Positions 49,201 to 56,021 of a stretch of DNA of 64,000 bases are shown here, piece by piece (positions within the stretch are counted from its first letter, which is position 1; each line of letters begins with the position of its first letter). The notes below the pieces were generated by a model that saw only the letters and a program-made list of their open reading frames with translations, made no database searches and was not told where the DNA came from. This DNA is from Ancylobacter vacuolatus (GTDB taxonomy: Bacteria; Pseudomonadota; Alphaproteobacteria; Rhizobiales; Xanthobacteraceae): the NCBI RefSeq assembly GCF_030813595.1, contig NZ_JAUSUH010000008.1, positions 16,001 through 80,000 of the forward strand, given 5' to 3'. Both the position numbers and the translations under genes were made by a program.

Positions 49201-52200
49201 GGCGACATGCGCCCGATCCTGCGCGCGGAAGCGGCGAGCGCGGTGGGCGGCGTCGTCACCGTCTCCAACCTGCACCAGCTGGCGCTGATCGGCACGGATC
49301 TGGCCGGCAGCTATGTGCTGGGGGCGAATGTCGACGCCACCGCCTCTGCCGGCACCGACGCCGCCGGCATCTGGGGCGCGGGCGGCTTCGTGCCGATCGG
49401 CAATTTCGGTGACCGTTTTTCCGGCGATCTCGACGGCCAGGGGCATGTGATCTCCGGCCTGACGATCAACCGGCCGACGACCGATTATGTCGGCCTGTTC
49501 GGCTATGTCGCCAACGCCGGCAGCCTCACCAATGTCGGCCTCATCGGCGGCAGCATCACCGGCCAGAACTATGTCGGCGGGCTGGCCGGGCAGGCGAACG
49601 GAACCGTGTCCGATGTCTATGCCTCGGCGGCTGTGACCGGCGAAAACAATGTCGGCGGTCTGCTGGGCCGAAGCGGGCCTCAGTCGTCGATTTCGAAGGC
49701 CTATGCCACGGGGGCCGTTTCCGGCATCCAATATGTCGGCGGTCTTGTCGGCTACGTATCGGGCGGAGCCGTCAGCTACGCCTATGCGACCGGAAGCGTG
49801 ACCGGCACCACCTATGTCGGCGGCCTCATCGGGAACATGGTCAGCGGCACCCTCTCGCAAGCCTATGCCTCCGGGGCGGTTTCGGGCACGAACAACACCG
49901 CTGGCCTGATTGGCGATCGAAACAGCGGTACCGCCACTCTCTCCTTCTGGGACAAGGGCACTTCCGGCCAGGAGAATGGCGTCGGCGCGGGCTCCTCCGA
50001 CGGCATTACCGGCCTCACCACCGATGAGGCGCGCACCTCCGTCGCCTATACCGGCTGGGACTTCGCCACCGACTGGTACCAGGCCGGTGACATGCGCCCC
50101 ATTGGCCGCTGGGAAGCGGCGGACGCGGTCGATGGCGTCATCGCCGTCAATAATCTGCACCAGCTGGCGCTGATCGGCGCCGATCTTGGCGCGACCTATG
50201 TCCTGACCGCCGATATCGACGCCTCGGCCACCGAAGGCACCGATGCCGCCGGCATCTGGAGCGCGTATGGCTGGCTGTCGCTCGGCAGCGAGGGCGATGC
50301 CTCCACCGCCTTCACCGGCACGCTGGACGGACAGGGCCACGACATTGCCGGCCTGACCATTGCGCGCAACGCCAGTTACAACGGCCTGTTCGGCTATGCC
50401 GAGACCAGCGCGGTGTTCCGCGACCTGACGCTCTCAGGCGGCAGCATTTCCGGCTCGGTCCTCTATTCCGGCGGCCTGGTCGCCTACAACAAGGGCACGA
50501 TCACCAACGTCGCCTCCAGCGTCACCGTCGCCGCCAGCAACTATGCCGGCGGGCTGGCCGGCGCCAATAGCGGCACGATTTCCGGATCGAGCGCCTCGGG
50601 TGTCGTGACGGGCTGGACCTCCGGCGGGCTGGTCGGCAGCAACAGCGGCGCCATCTCCAATTCCTCCGCCAGCGGCGATGTGGGTCTCGCCTCGGACAAT
50701 TGGGTCGGCGGCCTGGTCGGGCAGAACAGCGGCACGCTGACCAATGTCCAGGCGTCGGGCGCTGTGACAGGCAATTCGCCGATCGGCGGTCTGGTCGGCC
50801 AGATGGATTCCGGCAGCATCACCAATGGCTCGGCCAGCGGCGATGTCACCGCCTTCTGGGACTCCGCCGGCGGACTGGTCGGCTTTATGCTGGATGGCAG
50901 CATCACCGGCAGCACGGCCAGCGGCGATGTCACCCTCAACGCGAACTCGTCCTCCACAGCGGCGGGCGGCCTCGTGGGCAAGGCTGACTATGGCACGATC
51001 ACCAGCTCCTCGGCGTCCGGCGCCGTGGTGGCGACCGCGTCGGACGAGGCGACGGCGGGCGGCCTTGCCGGCTCAGCCGGCGGGATGATCATCACCAACA
51101 GCTACGCGACCGGCACGGTGGCCGCCTCGGGTGGGACCACAATGGCGGGCGGGCTGGCGGGCTCCAGCTACGGCACGATCGACGGCAGCCACGCGACGGG
51201 TAGTGTTGCGGGCGCCGGCCAAGTCGGCGGGCTGGTGGGCTGGAGCGCCGGCTCGATCACCGCGTCCTATGCCACGGGGGCCGTGACGGCCACCGACCAG
51301 GAGGCGGGCGGCCTCGTTGGACGCAATGAGGGGTCGATCTCCTCCTCCTACGCCACCGGGAAGGTGAACGGGCAGAGCGACAAGGCGGGCGGGCTGGTCG
51401 GCACCAACACCGGCTCGATCACCCTGTCCTATGCCTCGGGAGCGGTGGAGGGGGGCGCCAACAGTGTCGGCGGGCTTGTCGGCTGGAATGATGGCGGCAG
51501 CCTAACGAGCGTCTATGCCACCGGCAGCGTCTCGGGCGTGATGTATATCGGTGGCGTTGTCGGTTGGAATGCCGGTGACATCAGCCAGGCTTACGCCACG
51601 GGAGCGGTGACGGCATCGAACGGATTTGTCGGCGGTCTTGCCGGGATGCAGGAGCCCGGCACCGGCACCTTCACCGCTTCGTTCTGGGATACCCAGACGA
51701 CCGGGCAGGAGTCTGCCGTTGGCTTCGGCATCAGCTCCGGCACCACCGGCCTCACCACGGCCGACTTCCAGGACACCGCCAGCTTCATGACGCTGGCTGG
51801 CGGCCAGGGCTGGGATTTCGCCACCGTCTGGGCCCCGCCCAGCGCCGGCTATTACCCGCAGCTCTATGCCGTGAACGCGGTTGTCTGGGTGGACACCACG
51901 GCCTCCACCTCGACCTATGGCGACAGCACTGCCACCGTCACCTCGGCCAGCGGCGCCGGCGGGCCGGACAGCTATGTCTTCGGCAGCGCGGATGACAGCG
52001 TGACCCTCACGGGCGGCACGATCGCCATCGATCCGACCACCAATGCCGGGACCCAGGCGGTTGCCCTCACGTCGCAGAACGGGTCGGCCACCAGCACGGA
52101 TGGCGTGAGCTATCGCGTCTTCTATTACGGCACCAACACGGCGACGGTCGCGCAGGCCACCCTGACCGTGACTGCCGATGATGGCGACATGGTCTATGGC

Positions 52201-53124
52201 GACGCGGTGCCGAGCCTTGGCTACACCACGTCGGGCTGGAAGAACGGCCAGGGCAGCCAGTCGGCGACGCTGCTGACCGGGGTGACGGTCAGCACCGACG
52301 CGACCTCGCTCTCGGATGTCGGCAGCTATGCCACCACGGCTTCAGGCGGCACGCTGAACGGGGCGGCGTCGGGCAATTACGCGCTGACCTATGTCCAGGG
52401 TGACTTCGCGGTCGAGGCGCGGGCGATCACGGTGACCGCCGACGCGCAGACCATGACCTATGGCAATGCCGTGCCTGATCTGACCTATGAGGTGACGTCA
52501 GGCGATCTGGTCAATGGCGACACCCTCGCCGGCGCACTGGCGACGACGGCGTCCTCGACCGCCAATGTCGGCAGCTACGCCATCACCCAGGGCACGCTCA
52601 ACGCCTCCTCCAACTACGCGCTGACCTATGTCGCGGCTGATGTGACGATCGACCAGCGGGGCGTGACGGTCGTCGCCGACAACCAGTCCATGCTGGAGGG
52701 TGCGCGGGTGCCTGACCTGACCTACACGCTGGCCAGCGGCAGCCTGGTGAATGGCGACGCCTTCACCGGCGCGCTGGCGACGACGGCCACGTCCGGCTCG
52801 TCGCCCGGCCTCTATCCGATCCTGCAGGGCAGCCTCTCGCTCTCGGCCAACTACGCTATGACCTATGTGCCCGGCGAACTCGCCGTTCTCAACAATCAGC
52901 CGACGATCATCGTACCGCCGAGCGTGTTCATTCCCCAGACTCCGCAGGACCAGTGGGTGGTCACGATGGACACCTTCGTCCTGGTGATGGAGACCGAGGA
53001 AAGCACGGATGACGGCGAGGATGGCTCGGCGAGTGCGTGCGAAGGCGGTCCGGCGATCTGCGCCAGCCTGCCTCATCCCGACAATCGCTCCTTTGGCCGA
53101 TGGCTGGCCTTCAACGTGCCGTGA
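40300..53124 (+). CDS. Giant two-partner-secretion adhesin with GLUG repeats (TpsA), 4274 residues
   Basis: Probable secreted or surface-tethered adhesin. The N-terminus has an export signal (QFLASAAFLASSLPALSQ) and a TPS haemagglutination domain with INWGSFSVG and NPNGV (residues 116-120), the signals recognised by TpsB transporters. After a DPYNLTIS stretch near 445, residues about 640-3860 form seven supermodules packed with GLUG-type repeats of the form V/AGGLVGY, about 75 by hand count. Each closes with SYWD or SFWD plus a GLTT and GWDF signature (DNA 43048, 44170, 45298, 46618, 49060, 49945, 51682); all but the last continue into a linker with MRPI, NLHQLALIG and DIDA. Three MBG-type repeats (TVTADxxxMxYG) follow at about 3950-4195. 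The acidic tail has Cys4247 and Cys4254, apparently the only cysteines. The ligand is unknown. Confidence 0.93.
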   Translation: MRFISSPRARGVAAAQFLASAAFLASSLPALSQSALPTAPRVAAGAASVAATSATSVLVTQTSRNAIINWGSFSVGAGNAVRFENGTGATLNRVTGFSPSQIDGSLSASGSLYLVNPNGVTIGSDGSVLTGGSFIASTHDVADGEFMAGGAMTFRGTSTASVTNYGTIGALGGDVALIARKVDNAGTITAPEGTAALVAGYEILVRDGALSDGKFVVKVGGADTEATTRGVIKAAEVELKANGGNVYALAGNTGSLTKATGVATKGGRVFLTAGAGGRVSVSQKVSARKSNGAGGSVKVSGKTVKVAGTLDAAGKKAAGGSIVVEGRDITLNNAALLDASGTNGGLVLVGGDYQGSKDAAKNYLSEAVATAQTVTVEAGAVINASGAAGAGGNVVVWSDARTSFAGSIVATGAGTGAGGDAEVSGKARLAFTGTADLTSASGRFGTLLLDPYNLTISNAADSTLSGFSANGDDSVLNVTTLTTALATANVTVTTGTGGTQAGTITVADEVAWSSGSTLTLSAYGDIVVNADLVGGTGSSIILRADNTGTGVGTVTFGGSVTATAAAGVTIYYNPTSYDSATDYAVNVGGGSPLTAFMLVNTLDNLQDISTNLSGTYALGRDIDASATANWNAGAGFAPIGTSVSAFSGTFDGQGHVISGLMINQASTLNVGLFGSTSSATISNVGLVGGSIVGNNAVGALIGSMSGGSVSSAYSTTSVTGINNVGGLVGYSNRALIEDSHAGGSVAATGSSVGGLVGYAQNTLGIDRSYATGTVSSTLASGNAYVGGLVGQVTGSGSYGVTQSYATGTVSAVANGVGGLVGRLAGALIEDSYATGNVSGGNFVGGLVGAVSATSSSITRAYALGSVTGETGVGGLVGYRDGTASSITQTYASGAVSGSASVGGLVGQAAGGTVSSSYWDTDTTGQDVGVGDGTATGVTGLTTAQARDAASYIGWDFATDWYQAGDMRPILRAEAASAVDGVVTVTNLHQLALIGTNLAGSYVLAGDIDAAATAGTNAAGIWSTQGFVPIGNDNAAFTGTLDGLGHVITGLVIDRPTTDSVGLFGFADYGSAIRNLGLVGGSVTGKGSVGALAGLTVGQVSNVSSNLSVVGSGSFVGGLAGLNAGAGIFDSSATGSVSGVDYVGGIAGNSQASITRSYATGAVNGQNYVGGLAGIAGGTVSGTYATGAVTATGDNVGGLVGMNGAAVQNSYATGAVTGGSDTGGLVGTNYGLVQTSYALGSVTGTSNVGGLVGANRGASIDTTYATGAVTGTSAVGGLVGINNGGGSIASSYWDMETTGRDVGVGAGDATGAFGLTTAQARNAASYVGWDFDTVWFQSADMRPILRSEAASAVDGVITISNLHQLALVGANLDGSYVLLADIDAAATYGANASDIWGAGGFVPIGSASAAFTGSFHGAGHTIDGLVINRASTDNVGLFGSISGDAFLNDVGLIAASVKGHDNVGTLVGSMDGGSVSGASASGSMTGASYVGGLIGKASGGTVTGSHAAVSVRAPNGNYVGGLIGRSDVALATSYATGAVSNGATYVGGLVGYATAAITDSYASGDVTGQNQVGGLVGRSEGAVSNAYATGKVKASVEYAGGLIGYATGNVTKSYALGDVNAGGSAGGLIGLAASGTITQAYATGKVTGFSATGGFIGTNGGAALVSSYWDTQTSNQLGGVGSGSSSGLTGLTTAEARSASSYVGWDFANDWYQAGDMRPILRSEAAEAVGGVVTVTNLHQLALIGTNLAGSYVLAGDIDAAATTGTNAAGIWSTQGWVPLGSDTAEFTGTFDGDGHGIAGLTIARDSDYNGLFGYAGTSAVLRDLTLSGGSISGLGTNSGGLVGYSKGTITNVVSGVSVAGSNNIGGLVGTLDGGSISGSSASGTITGEWAGGLVGSVLAGTISNSSASGTVGAVGVTSGDSRGGLIGYLAGGTLANSHATGHVTGGYSVGGLIGTLDGASVTGSFATGTVEGAGYAGGLVGEGQNGSIAQSYATGSVSANERVGGLVGAVSGTTLTQSYASGAVSGGEAIGGLVGTLDGGSIEQSYALGSVTGSNSKVGGLVGDAAQGTISQAYASGAVSAEGSGADLSTFGGFIGSNGTVTVTSSYWDKGTSGQASGVGTGSADGITGLATAEARSSASYVGWDFDTVWYQAGDMRPILRSETAEAVDGVITVSNLHQLALIAVDLGADYVLTADIDAAATAGTNASDIWSTQGWVPLGSSATPFTGTLDGDDHDIAGLTIARSASYNGLFGYAGTSAVIRDLTLSGGSMSGSGNYSGGLVAYNMGTISNVDSGVAVAAVNYAGGLVGYNAGGSISGSSASGVVTGWTSGGLVGTNTGAISDSSASGNVGLASDNTVGGLVGENAGGTLTNVQATGTVTGSSPVGGLVGQLNSGSIVNSSASGDVTAFWSSAGGLVGYMVAGSITGSTASGDVTVSANSSSTAVGGLVGQGDNGTIASSSASGAVVATAAEQATAGGLVGSAGAIAITSSHASGDVSADGAFTLAGGLVGDTNATIGASYATGDVSSAGYAGGLAGRSSAAITGSHAAGTITATGDYAGGLVGYAGGTIGSSYATGAVSGTGYVGGLAGINYAAITASYASGAVTATSSYAGGLVGYANATIDTSHATGDVTGTDYVGGLAGINYQAITASYARGRVTATDSYSGGLVGYANASIDASYATGAVSGTDYVGGLAGRSAESITGSHAIGDVTATAASSGGLVGYANFPVSDSYATGDVSGTTQVGGLIGNTSTQGSMQRVYATGDVTGTGDYVGGLVGISGAAISNAYATGTVTTTGDYVGGLVGYLEAGLSLSHATGSVSGKDYVGGLVGISGSGIGISASYASGSVSGTTYVGGFIGQSNGAISQSYALGAVTGTGTVGGFVGDNRTGLDQVYATGHVIGASVVGGLVGSNSSTITSSYWDMDTTAQSAAVGSGSATGATGLSTAQARDAASYVGWDFDAVWYQTGDMRPILRAEAASAVGGVVTVSNLHQLALIGTDLAGSYVLGANVDATASAGTDAAGIWGAGGFVPIGNFGDRFSGDLDGQGHVISGLTINRPTTDYVGLFGYVANAGSLTNVGLIGGSITGQNYVGGLAGQANGTVSDVYASAAVTGENNVGGLLGRSGPQSSISKAYATGAVSGIQYVGGLVGYVSGGAVSYAYATGSVTGTTYVGGLIGNMVSGTLSQAYASGAVSGTNNTAGLIGDRNSGTATLSFWDKGTSGQENGVGAGSSDGITGLTTDEARTSVAYTGWDFATDWYQAGDMRPIGRWEAADAVDGVIAVNNLHQLALIGADLGATYVLTADIDASATEGTDAAGIWSAYGWLSLGSEGDASTAFTGTLDGQGHDIAGLTIARNASYNGLFGYAETSAVFRDLTLSGGSISGSVLYSGGLVAYNKGTITNVASSVTVAASNYAGGLAGANSGTISGSSASGVVTGWTSGGLVGSNSGAISNSSASGDVGLASDNWVGGLVGQNSGTLTNVQASGAVTGNSPIGGLVGQMDSGSITNGSASGDVTAFWDSAGGLVGFMLDGSITGSTASGDVTLNANSSSTAAGGLVGKADYGTITSSSASGAVVATASDEATAGGLAGSAGGMIITNSYATGTVAASGGTTMAGGLAGSSYGTIDGSHATGSVAGAGQVGGLVGWSAGSITASYATGAVTATDQEAGGLVGRNEGSISSSYATGKVNGQSDKAGGLVGTNTGSITLSYASGAVEGGANSVGGLVGWNDGGSLTSVYATGSVSGVMYIGGVVGWNAGDISQAYATGAVTASNGFVGGLAGMQEPGTGTFTASFWDTQTTGQESAVGFGISSGTTGLTTADFQDTASFMTLAGGQGWDFATVWAPPSAGYYPQLYAVNAVVWVDTTASTSTYGDSTATVTSASGAGGPDSYVFGSADDSVTLTGGTIAIDPTTNAGTQAVALTSQNGSATSTDGVSYRVFYYGTNTATVAQATLTVTADDGDMVYGDAVPSLGYTTSGWKNGQGSQSATLLTGVTVSTDATSLSDVGSYATTASGGTLNGAASGNYALTYVQGDFAVEARAITVTADAQTMTYGNAVPDLTYEVTSGDLVNGDTLAGALATTASSTANVGSYAITQGTLNASSNYALTYVAADVTIDQRGVTVVADNQSMLEGARVPDLTYTLASGSLVNGDAFTGALATTATSGSSPGLYPILQGSLSLSANYAMTYVPGELAVLNNQPTIIVPPSVFIPQTPQDQWVVTMDTFVLVMETEESTDDGEDGSASACEGGPAICASLPHPDNRSFGRWLAFNVP
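46618..47770 (+). repeat. First copy of a 1.1-kb internal duplication in the adhesin gene
   Basis: From the SYWDKGTSGQ signature to the AEQATAGGLVGSA segment this stretch has a close second copy at about 49945-51100. Both code the same series of units, among them TFDGTLDG-type linkers, GLFGYAxTSAV, GGLVAYN, SGSSASGVVTGWTSGGLVG, SDNxVGGLVG, TNVQAxG, DVTAFWxSAGG, GSITGSTASGDV and ANSSSTAxGG. The offset is about 3327-3330 bases. Confidence 0.85.
49945..51100 (+). repeat. Second copy of the 1.1-kb internal duplication in the adhesin gene
   Basis: This copy starts at the SFWDKGTSGQ signature and ends near SDEATAGGLAGSA. Shared words with the first copy include SGVVTGWTSGGLVGxN, ISGSSASG, GLASDN and ANSSSTA. 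Substitutions are scattered and only a few codons are gained or lost (for example EGDAS in the linker), so it has diverged but stays in frame. Confidence 0.85.
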
Positions 53125-53132
53125 GGATCGCC

Positions 53133-54938
53133 ATGTCTGCCGCCGCCCTCGCTCCCCGGTTGCTGGTCGGTGCGGCGCTTGCGCTGCTGGCCGGCCTCGG
53201 CGTGTCGCCCGCGCAGGCGCAGCGCGTGGCGCCGATCGAACGCAATCTGCCACCCATTATCTCCGGCCAGGGGGGCGTCGTCCTTGGCCCGCAGGATCTT
53301 GCCGGAAGTGCCGATGACAGCCCGCTCGGCATCCTGCTGGCCGGGCTCACGCTGATCGGCCCGACGGAGGGCCTCCCATCGCGGCCGGCCCCCGGCATCC
53401 GTGTCGGCAGTATCGGCGCCATCGAGCGCCTGCCGCTGGAAAAGGCGCTGGCGCCGTTCCTGGGGCAGTCGCTCACCCTCAAGCGCATCAGCGAGATCCA
53501 GGCGGCCATTGCCAAGGCCTATCGCGCCGCCGGCTATCCTTTCGTCTCGGTGGTGCTGCCGCCGCAGGAAGTGACCGGGGGCGTGCTGGTGCTGCGGGTG
53601 GTGGAGTTCCGCACCGGTGCCATCCGGGTGATCGGGGCGACGCCGGGAACCGAGGCCGATCTGGCCGCGCGGCTGCGCGCCGCGCCCGGCCAGCGCATCT
53701 GGGCGCCCGCGCTGGATGAAGACCTGACCTGGCTCAACCGCCATCCCTACCGCACGGTCAATGCGCTGTTCGCGCCCGGCGACGATCTCGGGCTGAGCAC
53801 GCTGACGCTGGAGGTCACGCCGCAGAAGCCGTGGCAGATCTTCGCCGGCGCGTCCAATACGGGCACGCATTCGACCGGCTTCGACCGTTACTATGCCGGC
53901 TTTGGAGCCATGCTGCCGGGGCTGCCGGAAAGCTTCGTGTCCTATCAGGTCACCGGCAGCGCGGATTTCTGGGCCGACCCCGCTTCCGTGGGCGCGGGCG
54001 CCACGCAGCCGAATTATTACAGCCAGTCCGCCCGCGTGGTGATCGGCACCGGGGCGCGCCAGAGCGTGGAAATCGCGCCCAACTATGTCGCCACCCGGCA
54101 GAACGAGGTGGGCACCGTCTTCGCTTTCGACAATATGACGTTTGAACTGCCGATCACCTACCGCACGGCGATTTCCAACCTGCTGCCGGGTGTGTTCGCC
54201 GGTGATCTCATCGTGGGCGCGTCCGGCAAGACGGTGTCACGTGGCAGCTATTTCGACGGCGCGGACATTGGCGGCGCCTCGGCCGACCTGTTCCAGATGA
54301 TGCTGGGCTGGGTGGTGGTGCGCTCCGACACCTGGGGCACGACCAGCCTCGAGGCGCGGCTGGTGGCCAATCCGGGCGGGGTACTGGGCGGCAATAACGC
54401 GGCCGACTGGAGTGCCTATTCCGCCGGGCGTGTCACCGACCTGAACTATGTCTATGGCGGGGCCGACATCACGCGGCTGACGCGACTGCCCAAGGGCCTG
54501 TCCTGGGTGAGCCAGTTTTCCGGCGTCGCGGCCGGTCAGCCGCTGCCGAGCACGGAGCAGCTGAGCCTGGGCGGCCTTTATGCGACGCGGGGCTACACGC
54601 TGGACGATGCCACGGTGGATACCGGCCTCGTCTGGCGCAACGAGCTGCGCGCGCCGGCCTTCCCGCTGCTGTCGACGCTGGGAGTGGGGAACGTCACCGA
54701 CGAGGTGTCGCCCTACGCTTTTCTCGATGTCGGCTGGGGGCATCTCTTCGGCTATGAGAGCGAACTCGGCCCGGTGGCGCATGAGGATTTCTCGCTCGCC
54801 GGCATCGGCCTCGGCGTGGACTACACGCTCAACCGGAACCTGACCGCCAGCCTGGTCGCCGGCGTCGCCCTGACCGATGCGATCTACAGCCGGCCGGGCG
54901 ACATCACGGTTCAAGCCCGGATCTATGTCAGCTATTAG
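53133..54938 (+). CDS. Two-partner secretion transporter, ShlB/FhaC/HecB family (TpsB)
   Basis: Outer-membrane barrel that should export the adjacent adhesin. The 601-residue product has a signal peptide (GAALALLAGLGVSPAQA), a proline-rich stretch, two POTRA domains (LKRISEIQAAIAKAYRAAGYPFVSVVLPPQ and the following GAIRVIGATPGTEADLAARLRA), and a 16-strand FhaC-type barrel. The strand-loop motif GLYATRGY corresponds to the conserved VRGY of loop L6. It ends in an aromatic (RIYVSY), as do most outer-membrane barrels. The ATG at 53133 follows the adhesin stop by eight bases, with the ribosome site GAGGA overlapping that stop, so tpsA and tpsB are coupled. The tpsA-tpsB order is the common one. 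Confidence 0.94.
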   Translation: MSAAALAPRLLVGAALALLAGLGVSPAQAQRVAPIERNLPPIISGQGGVVLGPQDLAGSADDSPLGILLAGLTLIGPTEGLPSRPAPGIRVGSIGAIERLPLEKALAPFLGQSLTLKRISEIQAAIAKAYRAAGYPFVSVVLPPQEVTGGVLVLRVVEFRTGAIRVIGATPGTEADLAARLRAAPGQRIWAPALDEDLTWLNRHPYRTVNALFAPGDDLGLSTLTLEVTPQKPWQIFAGASNTGTHSTGFDRYYAGFGAMLPGLPESFVSYQVTGSADFWADPASVGAGATQPNYYSQSARVVIGTGARQSVEIAPNYVATRQNEVGTVFAFDNMTFELPITYRTAISNLLPGVFAGDLIVGASGKTVSRGSYFDGADIGGASADLFQMMLGWVVVRSDTWGTTSLEARLVANPGGVLGGNNAADWSAYSAGRVTDLNYVYGGADITRLTRLPKGLSWVSQFSGVAAGQPLPSTEQLSLGGLYATRGYTLDDATVDTGLVWRNELRAPAFPLLSTLGVGNVTDEVSPYAFLDVGWGHLFGYESELGPVAHEDFSLAGIGLGVDYTLNRNLTASLVAGVALTDAIYSRPGDITVQARIYVSY

Positions 54939-55088
54939 TCTTGGAGACTGCGCCGCGTCGATGGCTTCCTGGCGCGCGGCAGCGCGTCGGGCCGTGCGCG
55001 GCAACAGCCGGTGCCCCCGCGCGGGCGAGCTGGTGCTGCTCCGCCCGGGCGCCCGGCGGAAGACTGCTTTTGAAGTGAGGAAACATCC

Positions 55089-55883
55089 ATGACATCCACC
55101 ACTGCTTCCGCCCTGCCGCTGTTCTACCGGACCCCGATGCTGCTGCGCAGCCAGGAGCACGGCACGTTCGGCCTGCGCCGGGCGCATGATTTCCGCTTCG
55201 CCGCCGACACCGCCGTGGTGCCGCTGGTGGCCAGCGAGTTCGCGCCGGCGAGCCGCCACTACCCGATCGTCTTCGCGCCCGACGCCACCGCCACGCCGCT
55301 CGCCGTGCTGGGCGTGGCGGCCGGGCGCAACCTGTTTGTCGATGGCGAAGGCCAGTGGCGGGCGGGGACCTATGTGCCCGGCTATGTGCGCCGCTACCCC
55401 TTCGTGCCCATGACCAATGAGAGCGGCGGAGCGCCGATGCTGGCGGTCGACAGCGCCTCGCCGCGCGTGGTCAACCGGGTGTCGGAGGGGGAGGCGGACG
55501 CCTTCTTCGACGCCGCCGGAAAGCCCACGCCCACCAGCCAGGCGGCGATGGCGTTCTGCGAGAGCTATCGTGTCGAGGCCCTGCGGATCGCCGCCTTCGC
55601 CAAGGCGCTGCTGGAGCACAAGCTGCTGGTCGATCGCTCGGTGCGGATCAACTACCACGCGCCGAAGGATTCCGCCGAGGCGCCGCCCCCCGAGGCGGTC
55701 ATCAACGGCTTCCGCATGGTGGACGAGGCGGCTTTCCGCGCCCTGCCGGCGGACGTAGTGGCGACGTTCCATGCCGAAGGCTGGAGTGATCTCGTGGTGC
55801 TGCATCTGGCGTCGCAGCTCGGCTGGCAGACGCTGGTGGAAGCCTCCGCCCCGAAGGCGGCCAAGGCCGCCGCTGCCGCCTGA
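55089..55883 (+). CDS. SapC family protein
   Basis: A 264-residue soluble protein of the SapC family (named after a Campylobacter S-layer locus; function not established). Typical features are the LPLFYRTPMLLRSQEHG start, FAADTAVVPLVASEFAPASRHYPIVFAP, the conserved RRYPFVPM segment, and the late GFRMVDEAAFRALPADVVATFHAEGWSDLVVLHLASQLGW. No signal peptide is visible. It starts 150 bases after tpsB in the same direction, with GAGGAAA before its ATG, so it may be part of the secretion locus. The C-terminus is Ala/Lys-rich. Confidence 0.88.
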   Translation: MTSTTASALPLFYRTPMLLRSQEHGTFGLRRAHDFRFAADTAVVPLVASEFAPASRHYPIVFAPDATATPLAVLGVAAGRNLFVDGEGQWRAGTYVPGYVRRYPFVPMTNESGGAPMLAVDSASPRVVNRVSEGEADAFFDAAGKPTPTSQAAMAFCESYRVEALRIAAFAKALLEHKLLVDRSVRINYHAPKDSAEAPPPEAVINGFRMVDEAAFRALPADVVATFHAEGWSDLVVLHLASQLGWQTLVEASAPKAAKAAAAA

Positions 55884-56021
55884 GCGGGCGACACTTCGCC
55901 CGCCGCTGCCGCCGACGCGGCACCCCCCGCCCGGCGCGCGGCGCCGGCGGGGCCGGCTTTCGACCGTCCCCGCTCGTCCCTGCGCCTGGCCGGGGCACGT
56001 TCCTTGAAGGAAACAAGACAG

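Noticed and set aside
42400..51800. Regular repeats in the adhesin region that could suggest a CRISPR array
   Set aside because: The repeats are degenerate, in frame, and code V/AGGLVG units; there are no constant repeats with unique spacers and no cas genes.
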